Made by a program: the position numbers and the translations under genes. A DNA stretch of 64,000 nucleotides from the NCBI RefSeq assembly GCF_025997855.1, contig NZ_AP026561.1:620001-684000 (forward strand), written 5' to 3'. This document shows positions 16,856-23,930 of the stretch, piece by piece. The notes under the pieces are model-generated. The model was not told the DNA's origin and searched no databases. It saw nothing but the letters and a program-made list of their open reading frames with translations. Source of the DNA: Deinococcus aetherius (GTDB taxonomy: Bacteria; Deinococcota; Deinococci; Deinococcales; Deinococcaceae). Every line of letters begins with the position of its first letter. The first letter of the stretch is position 1.

Positions 16856-18136
16856 TCAGGCGTGTTTCCCCGGCCCCGGATGGGCGAGCAGCGAGGGCGC
16901 CCGGCGACCTTCGGCGGGCCCCTCGTCCACCCTCGCCAGGGGCACGGTCAGAGCGGCGCTCTGCATCGGCAGCACCTCCCGCCAGTCGCGGATGAGCTGG
17001 CGGTACGCCTCGCCCACCGGGCGGATGTTGCGCTCCAGGTCGAAGAGCCCGAGCGGATTGACCCGCCCGCTCTGCTCGCACAGGGCCGTGTCCCAGTCCA
17101 CCTGATCGGTCAGCGAGTACCACGTGAAGCCCACGATAGGCACCCCGTTCTGGCGCAGCCTGGTCAGGTTGGCCCACTCCTTGTACAGCCAGTTCACCGC
17201 CTCCTGCCCGCTCTCGCCCTGCCACAGGTTCGTCTCGGTGTGCATGACGGGCAGGCCGTAGCGGTCGAAGTACTGCTGGGTGATCAGCGCGTACCCGAAG
17301 ACCTCGCCGCAGAACTTCCAGGTCCCGTCCGCCGTGACCCGGTGCTCGTTGGTGGCGTAGTAGTCGTTGCCCATGATGCAGTGGTGCTTGAGGTTGTGCA
17401 TCAGGAAGAAGCGGTACTCCTCGCGGGTCATCCCGTTCCCGAGGAGGTACTCGTACATCTCCGAGTCCACTCGGTGCCCGTAGTTCAGGTCGAGCGACAG
17501 GAAGCGCACGTCGTTCAGGAAGCCCGCCAGCTCCGCCGACGCCGGAGTCTCGGCGTGGAAGTACTCGCTGGATTCGCTCTGGATGAAGATGGCGTCGGGC
17601 CTCGCGGCGAGGATGGCGTGCATGGCGAGGACGTTGGCCTTGACGAGGTGCTTGAGCGCCGTGACGAAGCCCCGGTCCGTTCTGAGCCGCTCGTTCCACC
17701 AGCCGTACTTGCCCGAGAACATCGCGCAGACGAACATCTCGTTGACGGGCGTGTAGAGCTGCACCCAGGGGAAGCGCCGCGCGAAGGCGCCCGCGTAGGC
17801 GGCGAACAGTTCCGGGAAGTCCGGGTTCTGGAAGTCCCCGAGCCAGTCCGGCACCCCGAAGTGGCACAGGTCCACGATGGGGGTGATGCGGAGGCGCCGC
17901 AGCTCCGCAAAGGTCTCGTCCGCGAAGCTCCAGTCGTACCTTCCCGGCGCGGTGAAACTCGTGTGCAGTGGGGGGCCGTAGCGCAGGAAAGGAATGCCGA
18001 GTTCGGTGACGAGTTCGAGGTCGCGCCGCCAGTGGGCGTAGTGGCCGCACTTCGCCATCTCGTCCACCCGCTCGCGGTTCTCCCCGATGGTAGGGGCGCT
18101 GTTCTCGATGCCGGTGGCGAACATGAAGTGGGTCAT
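16856..18136 (-). CDS. Family 1-like glycoside hydrolase
   Basis: 426 aa, from the ATG at 18136 (preceded by GGGAGG). A TIM-barrel retaining glycosidase is indicated by the acid/base motif TPVNE (E133) after strand 4 and a nucleophile in MHTETN (E301), plus HFGVPDWLG (92-100) and the aromatic subsite TWYSLTDQVDWD (about 344-355). The segment GYALITQQYFDRYGLPVMHTETN resembles GH1 more than GH5. No signal peptide is seen, so it may act in the cytoplasm despite sitting between genes for exported proteins. The substrate is unknown. Confidence 0.78.
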   Translation of the reverse strand: MTHFMFATGIENSAPTIGENRERVDEMAKCGHYAHWRRDLELVTELGIPFLRYGPPLHTSFTAPGRYDWSFADETFAELRRLRITPIVDLCHFGVPDWLGDFQNPDFPELFAAYAGAFARRFPWVQLYTPVNEMFVCAMFSGKYGWWNERLRTDRGFVTALKHLVKANVLAMHAILAARPDAIFIQSESSEYFHAETPASAELAGFLNDVRFLSLDLNYGHRVDSEMYEYLLGNGMTREEYRFFLMHNLKHHCIMGNDYYATNEHRVTADGTWKFCGEVFGYALITQQYFDRYGLPVMHTETNLWQGESGQEAVNWLYKEWANLTRLRQNGVPIVGFTWYSLTDQVDWDTALCEQSGRVNPLGLFDLERNIRPVGEAYRQLIRDWREVLPMQSAALTVPLARVDEGPAEGRRAPSLLAHPGPGKHA

Positions 18137-18189
18137 GGGGCCTCCCGGGAGAGGGCCGGGGAGGGGAGACCTGCCCCCGGCCCCCGCCG

Positions 18190-18606
18190 TCACTGAAGCG
18201 GCGCGGCGCCGAAGGCGGTCTTCACGTCCGCGCACCACAACACGACGCTCTTGTAGTCGCTGGCCTTGGTTCCGGCGGGCAGCGTGTACGTGAAATTGCC
18301 GCTGAACTTCTTCAGGGTCCCGACGCCGACGTGCTTCACCCTGGCGATGTCCGCGTCCTTGGCGCCCTTCATAGGAGCGGCGCCCGTATACAGCCACACC
18401 TGAAGGTCCGGCCCGGGTTCGGTCTTGAGATTGCTCAGGGTCAACGTCATCTTGCCGCCCGACTCGCTCAGGGTGGCGGTGCCCGTGGTGGGCGCGCCCA
18501 GGGCGTGAAAAGAGCCCGAGTGGGACATGCCCGACTGGGCCGCCAGGGCGGTCAGGCTACCCAGCAGGGAGGTGACGAGGACGGCGGAGAGGAGCTGCTT
18601 GTTCAT
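18190..18606 (-). CDS. Secreted DM13-domain protein, first gene of operon
   Basis: 138 aa with a signal peptide (residues 1-22, cleavage near LTALAAQ). The mature chain has the DM13 pattern: GSFHALGAPTTGTATLSE, LQVWLYTGAAPM, FTYTLPAGTKASDYKSVVLWC and the closing TAFGAAPL. It has the single conserved Cys in WC. It leads a four-gene operon (DM13, GH1-like, DM13, lactonase). A conserved 54-bp element lies 68 bp upstream and is shared with the operon starting at 27746. A ribosome-binding site (GGAGG) precedes the ATG. Confidence 0.75.
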   Translation of the reverse strand: MNKQLLSAVLVTSLLGSLTALAAQSGMSHSGSFHALGAPTTGTATLSESGGKMTLTLSNLKTEPGPDLQVWLYTGAAPMKGAKDADIARVKHVGVGTLKKFSGNFTYTLPAGTKASDYKSVVLWCADVKTAFGAAPLQ

Positions 18607-18674
18607 GAGACCTCCAGGGGGGCGGGGAAGCGGTGGCGGATGCCGGACCCAGGGCGCACCCTGGGCCTGAACCT

Positions 18675-18728
18675 GCGGTCTTTACGACACCTTTACTTAT
18701 CCGGAGGAGCAGGGAAAAAACAGGGTAA
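18675..18728 (-). promoter_or_regulatory. Shared 54-bp upstream element, copy 1
   Basis: On the minus strand this reads a TTACCC...TTTTTCCC tract, then AAAGGTGTCGTAAA and ACCGC. It aligns without gaps to 27846-27899, upstream of another exported-protein operon. The identical blocks include GGTGTCGTAAA (plus strand 18681-18691) and TTACCC (18723-18728). Spacing conserved to the base suggests a promoter of an alternative sigma factor or an activator site. It lies 68 bp from the DM13 start codon. Confidence 0.65.
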
Positions 18729-18733
18729 TAGGG

Positions 18734-18892
18734 TCAGGTCAGCGGGTGCACCGCGCGGACGGTCCAGGCGGTGCGCCCGAGCGGTCCGTCCACGACCTCG
18801 AAGCGGACCTGGGCGCCGGGGGACGGAGCGCGGTCCCCCTCGCCGGGGATGGCGGTGAAGGGCCGCGACTGGCAACGGACGCTGCTGGTCAA
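18734..18892 (-). pseudogene. Truncated cold-shock-domain fragment
   Basis: The last 45 residues before the stop at 18734 (RPFTAIPGEG, PGAQVRFEVVDGPLGRTAWTVRAV) follow the C-terminal half of CspA-like proteins: 'h.tAI.g.G.r.l..G..V.FevvdG..G..A..V'. The N-terminal half with the RNA-binding motifs (K-G-F-G-F-I, V-F-V-H) is missing, and the only usable start would be TTG at 18892. It is probably a decayed csp copy, though a reduced OB-fold peptide cannot be excluded. The rest of the 18607-18937 interval is the promoter region of both flanking genes. Confidence 0.45.
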
Positions 18893-18926
18893 GTCAGAAC
18901 TCCTCTCCGCGCTCCCGCCACGCGCG

Positions 18927-18932
18927 TACACT
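18927..18932 (+). promoter_or_regulatory. -10 box of the LysE-family gene, leaderless arrangement
   Basis: TACACT lies 5 bases before the ATG at 18938, with no ribosome-binding site. The spacing implies transcription begins at or beside the start codon. Confidence 0.4.
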
Positions 18933-18937
18933 GATCC

Positions 18938-19585
18938 ATGGCTTTGATTGACCCCGCCGCGCTTGGCACCTTCCTCGTCGCGTCGCTCGTCATCATCATG
19001 GCTCCTGGCCCCGACTTCGCCATGGTCGTCGCGCGTTCCATCAGCGGCGGCTGGCGGGTTGGCCTCTCCACAACCTTCGGCTTTTCGCTCGGCGTCCTCG
19101 CGCATACCCTGTTCGCCGCGTTCGGTCTCAGCGCCCTGCTGCTTACCTCCGCGCTCGCCTTCGAGATCGTCAAGTGGGCCGGGGCCGCCTACCTCATCTA
19201 TCTCGGCATCAAGGCATTGCTCGAACGCACGCCGCATGTCGCCTTGCCCGGTCAGGGCGCAGCCCCGCCGACCCTGCGCCGGGCCTTCTGGCAAGCCGCG
19301 CTCACCGACCTCCTCAATCCAAAGGTCGCCCTGTTCTTCCTGGCGTTCCTGCCGCAGTTCATTCATCCGGAGCGAGGTTCGGTCGTCGCGCAATTCTTGA
19401 TCCTCGGCCTGCTGTTCTTGCTCGTCGGTCTCGTGTGGGACGCGTTCCTGGCAGTCCTCGCTGGCCGCGTGGGCGTGTGGGCCGCGCGGCACCCGTGGTT
19501 CGTGCTCGTGCAGACCAGGATCAGCGGCGCCGTGATGCTCGCTCTCGGTGTTCGACTCGCTTTGTCGCGCCGCGACGCGGTGTAG
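18938..19585 (+). CDS. LysE/RhtB-family amino-acid exporter
   Basis: 215 aa with six hydrophobic helices. The N-terminal signature FLVASLVIIMAPGPDFAMVVARSISGGWRVGLSTTFGFSLGV is typical of RhtB-type exporters (GPD in the second helix region). The central DLLNPKVALFFLAFLPQFI motif (about 128-146) is the second family hallmark. Predicted role: export of amino acids or small polar metabolites across the inner membrane. It stands alone, and its start codon follows directly on a TANNNT box. Confidence 0.9.
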   Translation: MALIDPAALGTFLVASLVIIMAPGPDFAMVVARSISGGWRVGLSTTFGFSLGVLAHTLFAAFGLSALLLTSALAFEIVKWAGAAYLIYLGIKALLERTPHVALPGQGAAPPTLRRAFWQAALTDLLNPKVALFFLAFLPQFIHPERGSVVAQFLILGLLFLLVGLVWDAFLAVLAGRVGVWAARHPWFVLVQTRISGAVMLALGVRLALSRRDAV

Positions 19586-19603
19586 CCCTCACACAGTCGC
19601 TGG

Positions 19604-19782
19604 AAGTGGGGCAAAGCGGGCGGTTCTTGCTGGCGCACGAGGCCGTCTGGACGACCACCATCCCCATCGCTTGCAGCCCCGCCCCCACTTGTCGGACGTA
19701 CCGGGCGCGCTCAGGCCCGAGAGGTGAACGGTCTGTCCCCGGTGGTCGGGCAGGGCGAGGTCCGGGAAGAGGTCGCCGGGAC
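19604..19782 (-). pseudogene. Peroxiredoxin remnant
   Basis: One frame reads PGDLFPDLALPDHRGQTVHLSGL, the start of an AhpC/TSA-type thioredoxin-fold domain. A shifted frame then reads RQVGAGLQAMGMVVVQTA, like the helix and strand that follow the active site. The FYRG.WCP..C active-site stretch is absent, so the gene has an internal deletion and frameshift. Nothing else recognisable lies between 19586 and 20137. Confidence 0.45.
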
Positions 19783-20137
19783 CAGGAAGGCTACGGGAGC
19801 GAGCGGGGCCTGCCCGAAGGGGTCGGGCCGCACCTGAAGGCCCTGATGGCACCGTCGGCGCTCGACAATCTGGCGTTCCTCGCGCGTCAGGCGCACGAAC
19901 ACAGGTTCATTCTCAGGGCGTTGCCGTCCGTGACAGGCGCCATCGCGAGCCTCACGTCCACGTGAGTCGACGCCGTCCCGCAAGCGTCGACCAGGCAGGG
20001 TGACGTGGGCGTGAGGGCGCCGCCTCGGTGCGGAGGCCGGACCGGGGATCGGCGCCTGACAGGCGGTGCAGCGTCCGCGCCGTTCTCCTCCGTAGGGTCG
20101 GACCATGAGACCAGCCCCGGCGGCGTTCCCCTCACGC

Positions 20138-21124
20138 TCACCGCCCAGTGATCCCGTCCTGCCGCACGGGTGGCCGACTTTGCAGGAGCTGTTCGAGCAA
20201 CGCGGCACTCCGGGCGGGCGACTCCTGTTCCGGCGTGCCCCGGGCCCGGTCCAGCACAATCAACTCTATTCCCGGATTCTGGGCGGCCAAGCGCCGCCCC
20301 GTCGGTAACCCCACCTGCCGCTCGTGCTCGCCCCACACCATCACGGCGGGCACGGGCAGGTCGCGCAGCAGGGGCGCGAGGTCGTAGCGCAGATCGCCGC
20401 TCAGGAAGGGCAGTGCCGAGTACGCCGCGCCCGGCCGCCGCGCCGAGTCCAGACTGCCCTCCACGACCTCCCGGCTCACCGCCGCCGGGTTGTAGAAGCC
20501 CTGCCCCCTCAGCCACGAGCGGATGAAGCTGCCCCGGTGAAAGATCAGGCGGTAGAACACGGGGCCTAGCGTGCGCGAGCGGGCAATCGGCGTGAACGTG
20601 CGCCGGTAGAACGGGGCAAAGGAGTCCTCGCCGAAGTCCAGACCGCCCGAGGGGGTCCACAGGATCAGGCGCCCGAACAGCTCCGGGCGTTCGCGGGCGA
20701 GTTCGGCCACCCAGCCTGCCGCGAGCCCCTGGGCCACGACGTGGACGGGCTCACCGAGGTGGGCCAGCAGGGTCCGCAACTGGTCGACGTACTCCCCTCC
20801 CAGCAAGGACCGCCTGGGGTGCTCGGAGCGCCCCCAGCCCACCCAGTCGGGAGCGACCACCCGGAAGCGCCGGGCGAGGACGGGGGCCACCTTGCTCCAG
20901 TACCACGCGGAGGCGCCGCCCCCGATGCCGTGCAGGAGCACCAGGAGTTGCCCCTCGCCCGCCTCGTAGTAGCTCATCTCGCCGCTGGGGGTGCCCGGGC
21001 TCCGCCGGGAGAAGCTCAGGTCCGTGAAGTCGGTGGTGGGGTCGGAGGTGAGGCGGCCCCGCCAGGTGAGGAAACCGGCGGCAGCGAGGCCGCCCAGGAG
21101 CGTCCAGAAGAGCGTCCGTTTCAT
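20138..21124 (-). CDS. Alpha/beta-hydrolase-fold protein lacking the catalytic triad
   Basis: 328 aa with an N-terminal membrane anchor (about 5-20). The fold is clear: VLLHGIGGGASAWYW (62-76), VVAPDWVGWGRSEHP, VVAQGLAAGWVAELA and VMVWGEHERQVGL. Each triad position is replaced: Gly133 for the elbow serine (family form GHSLGG), Glu268 for the aspartate, and Gly296 for the histidine (family form GH.P..E). The frame is intact, so it looks like a maintained pseudoenzyme rather than a decayed gene. It lies 31 bp after the oxidoreductase gene and is probably in its operon. Confidence 0.78.
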   Translation of the reverse strand: MKRTLFWTLLGGLAAAGFLTWRGRLTSDPTTDFTDLSFSRRSPGTPSGEMSYYEAGEGQLLVLLHGIGGGASAWYWSKVAPVLARRFRVVAPDWVGWGRSEHPRRSLLGGEYVDQLRTLLAHLGEPVHVVAQGLAAGWVAELARERPELFGRLILWTPSGGLDFGEDSFAPFYRRTFTPIARSRTLGPVFYRLIFHRGSFIRSWLRGQGFYNPAAVSREVVEGSLDSARRPGAAYSALPFLSGDLRYDLAPLLRDLPVPAVMVWGEHERQVGLPTGRRLAAQNPGIELIVLDRARGTPEQESPARSAALLEQLLQSRPPVRQDGITGR

Positions 21125-21155
21125 CTTCGCCTCCCTTTTCACGGGGTCGCCGGGC

Positions 21156-22154
21156 TCATGCCCGTCCGACCAGCGAGCGGGCATTCTCGGCGCGCCGGGC
21201 GGCCAGGTCCTCGTCCACGGTGAGCACCAGCTTGCCGCGCACGCGCCCGCTCGCGCTGTACTCGTGCGCCGCCGCCCCGTCCAAGAGTGGGTGAGTGCGG
21301 TCGATGACACTCTTGAGTTGCCCACCCGCCAGCCACTCACCGAGCGTTTCGAGGTCGGCGCCGCTCGGCTGCACGAACAGCGACCGCAGGCGCCGACCTC
21401 CCCAGAAGGCCGACAGCCACGCGGGGGTGAGGTTGCCGATCACCGGGTTGACGGTGACGAACGTGCCGCCCGCCCGCAGGACACGCCGCGCCCGCCGGAA
21501 GGCGAGGTGGTTCACGGCGTCGAACACCACGTCGAAGCGCGGGGGACCGGCGGTGACCTCCTGCCCGGTGTAGTCGATCACCTCGTCCGCGCCCAGCGAG
21601 CGCACGAGTTCGGCGTTGCGGCCGCTGCACGCGGCGGTGACCCGCGCGCCCAGCGCCCGCGCGATCTGCACCGCGAAGGTGCCCACGCCGCCCGAGGCGC
21701 CGTAGATCAGGACGCGCTGCCCCGCCCGCAGCCCGGCCTTGTCGCGCAGGGCCTGCAGGGCGGTCAGCCCCGCGAGCGGAACGGCGGCGGCGTCCCCCAG
21801 GCAAATGCCGGTGGGGACAGGGGCGACCAGGGCTTCCCGGGCCACCGCGAGCTGGGCGTACCCGCCCCCCTCCCTCACCGGGAGCATGGTGAACACGGCG
21901 TCCCCAGGACGAAAGCGGGTGACGGCGCTTCCCACGGCCAGGGCGACTCCCGCCACGTCCGAGCCGGGCACGAAGGGGAGCTTCAGCCGCACGGCGCGGC
22001 GGAATTGCCCGCTGCGAAAGCGCCAGTCGGCGGGATTGATCCCGGCCGCAGCGACGCGGATCAGCACGCCGTCGGCGGGGACCTCTGGCCGGGGCAGGTC
22101 GAGCGGCTGAAGCACTTCGGGCGGGCCGTACCGGGTGAAGCCGAGCGCGTGCAT
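21156..22154 (-). CDS. Zinc-independent medium-chain NADPH:quinone oxidoreductase-like protein
   Basis: 332 aa. The GroES-like domain begins MHALGFTRYGPPEVLQ and contains AAGINPADWRFRSG and PFVPGSDVAGVA. The Rossmann domain has VLIYGASGGVGTFAVQIARALGARVTA (about 147-173). No zinc-binding cysteines are present, as in quinone/enone reductases. It is first in a leftward operon with the pseudo-hydrolase and diverges from a TetR gene; a perfect palindrome lies in its leader and is the likely repressor site. It probably detoxifies enones or quinones. Confidence 0.87.
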   Translation of the reverse strand: MHALGFTRYGPPEVLQPLDLPRPEVPADGVLIRVAAAGINPADWRFRSGQFRRAVRLKLPFVPGSDVAGVALAVGSAVTRFRPGDAVFTMLPVREGGGYAQLAVAREALVAPVPTGICLGDAAAVPLAGLTALQALRDKAGLRAGQRVLIYGASGGVGTFAVQIARALGARVTAACSGRNAELVRSLGADEVIDYTGQEVTAGPPRFDVVFDAVNHLAFRRARRVLRAGGTFVTVNPVIGNLTPAWLSAFWGGRRLRSLFVQPSGADLETLGEWLAGGQLKSVIDRTHPLLDGAAAHEYSASGRVRGKLVLTVDEDLAARRAENARSLVGRA

Positions 22155-22188
22155 GGTCGCTCCTTTCGCCGTGGGGCGGTAGTGATCT

Positions 22189-22210
22189 TAATACACCGAA
22201 TGGTGTATTA
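22189..22210. promoter_or_regulatory. TetR-type palindromic operator
   Basis: TAATACACC (22189-22197) and GGTGTATTA (22202-22210) are perfect 9-bp inverted arms around GAAT. The site lies 35 bp upstream of the oxidoreductase start and about 95 bp upstream of the divergent TetR gene, so one repressor could control both. Confidence 0.72.
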
Positions 22211-22304
22211 CCGACTGTACACGCCGGTGATCCTTCCCAAGTGCGTGCGGTCCCACCATTGAAGTGGAGGCTCGCCCCCACACTCGGGATCAGGAGGCTC
22301 CACC

Positions 22305-22934
22305 ATCTCCAAGGCACCCAGGTCCACGCGCCCGGTAGGTCGGCCCCGGCGTTCCGCCCCCGGCGAGCCCGTCCCCGACACGCGCGCCCGGCTGCTGGGC
22401 GAGGCGCAGGTGTTGCTCGAACGCTGGGGCTACGCGGGCATGGCCGTGGAAGATGTGGCGCGGGCGGCGGGCGTCACCAAGAAGACCCTCTACCACCACT
22501 TCGGTTCCAAGAACGCCCTGGTGATCGCCCTGATCCACCTCCGCCTCGATGAGCACGGGGCGGCCGTGCGGGGCATTCTGGCCTCGGCCCCCAGCGCCCG
22601 GGAGGGACTGGAGGCCCTGACGCTGTGGTTCGCCGCGCGTCCGCCCGCCCACGACGTGTTGCGGGATACCGCCCGCTTCCTGCCCGGGGAGGACCAGGTG
22701 GTTCTGAACCAGGCCTTTTTGCGGCACGTGATCGCCCCCCTTGAGGAGGCGCTGCGGCGCGGAGTCGAGGAGGGGGAGTTCGAGCCCCACGACACGACGT
22801 TCGCGGCCTGGATGCTGCTGGGCATGCTGTCCACCCTGCCCGCGCTGCTGGTCCTGGGACATCTCCCGTCCCTGCCGGGGAGCCTGATGACGCTCCTGAT
22901 GCGTGGGCTCGAACAGCCGAAGACTCCCCCCTGA
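22305..22934 (+). CDS. TetR-family regulator with probable ATC start codon
   Basis: 209 aa if begun at 22305. The DNA-binding part is RARLLGEAQVLLERWGYAGMAVEDVARAAGVTKKTLYHHFGSKNALV, so translation must start well before its first in-frame TTG/GTG codons near 22404-22410, which would cut helix 1. No ATG, GTG or TTG exists in frame between the stop at 22260 and that point. AGGAGG at 22292-22297 sits 7 bases before an ATC, which is thus the best start. It is either a non-canonical initiator or a mutated ATG. The gene diverges from the oxidoreductase operon. Confidence 0.75.
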   Translation: MSKAPRSTRPVGRPRRSAPGEPVPDTRARLLGEAQVLLERWGYAGMAVEDVARAAGVTKKTLYHHFGSKNALVIALIHLRLDEHGAAVRGILASAPSAREGLEALTLWFAARPPAHDVLRDTARFLPGEDQVVLNQAFLRHVIAPLEEALRRGVEEGEFEPHDTTFAAWMLLGMLSTLPALLVLGHLPSLPGSLMTLLMRGLEQPKTPP

Positions 22935-23018
22935 CCCGTGGTCCTCCCGGCGCCAACGTGGCGGGTCGGGTCAGAAGAAGATGGGGAGGACGACCGGTCT
23001 CCCCGGTTCCGCGTCCAG

Positions 23019-23930
23019 CTACCGAATCAACCCCTTGCCCCTCAGGTAGGCCCGCGCCACCTCCTGCGCGCTGCGGCCCTCCACCGCGATCCGCCCGTTG
23101 AGGGTTTGCAAGGTTTTCCCGTCCAGGCCAGCGAAAACCCGGTTCAGCAGGCCCTCGATCCTAGGGTCGGCCTTCAGGGAGGCGGTGCGGATGATGGGGG
23201 CGGGTTGATACACGGGCTGCACGCCCAACGGGTCTTTGAGGGCCACCAGCCCCAGGGCGGCGAGGGTGCCGTCGGTGCCGTAGGCCATCGCCGCGTTCAC
23301 GCCGCTCGTCCCGGCGGACGCGGCCGTCTGGGTCTGGACCGGGGTGGCCCCGGCGAGCACGAGTTTCTGGTCGGCCCGGAGCTTGAAGCCGTAGGCCTTT
23401 TCAAACGCGGGCATGGTGTCGGGCCGGTCGAAGAACTCCGGCGACCCCGCGATCTTGAACGTTCCGCCCCCCCTCAGGTAGCGCGCGAGGTCGGCGAGCG
23501 TGGAGAGCCTGCCCGACTGCGCCAGCCTCCGGGGCACGGCGACGACCCAGGTGTTGTTGGCGTTGGCGGGCCGGAGCCACGTCACGCCGTTTTTCGCGTC
23601 GAGTTGCCGGGCGAGGGCGTAAATCCTGCTGGGGTTGCCGGCGTCTTTGGGGTTGATCTTGGCGTCGGAAAAGAGGTAAACGGCGTTGCCGGTATACTCG
23701 GGGTACACGTCGATCTCGCCCGCCAGCAGCGCCTTGCGGTTCACGCCGGTGTCCCCCAGGGCCGTCTTGTCGGTGACCTCCATCCCGGCATTCCTGAGCG
23801 TCAGGACGATCATCTGCCCCAGCAGTTGCGCCTCGGGGTCGAGCTTGGAGCCCACCACGACGGGCGCGGCGAGGGCGCCCGGGGCGAGAGCGGCGGACAG
23901 GAGGGCGGTGAGGTGAAGACGTTTAGGCAT
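23019..23930 (-). CDS. OpuAC/OsmF-like glycine betaine/choline ABC substrate-binding protein
   Basis: 303 aa from the ATG at 23930, with a signal peptide (cleavage near ALAAPVV). The mature sequence is that of the QAT-type osmoprotectant-binding family: VVVGSKLDPEAQLLGQMIVLTLRNAGMEV, then LAGEIDVYPEYTGNAVY (about 80-96), NNTWVVAVPR and MAYGTDGTLAALGLVALKDP. The start overlaps the reductase gene by 8 bp. No permease or ATPase lies nearby, so it is an orphan binding protein here; partners may lie elsewhere or it may be a sensor. Confidence 0.83.
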   Translation of the reverse strand: MPKRLHLTALLSAALAPGALAAPVVVGSKLDPEAQLLGQMIVLTLRNAGMEVTDKTALGDTGVNRKALLAGEIDVYPEYTGNAVYLFSDAKINPKDAGNPSRIYALARQLDAKNGVTWLRPANANNTWVVAVPRRLAQSGRLSTLADLARYLRGGGTFKIAGSPEFFDRPDTMPAFEKAYGFKLRADQKLVLAGATPVQTQTAASAGTSGVNAAMAYGTDGTLAALGLVALKDPLGVQPVYQPAPIIRTASLKADPRIEGLLNRVFAGLDGKTLQTLNGRIAVEGRSAQEVARAYLRGKGLIR

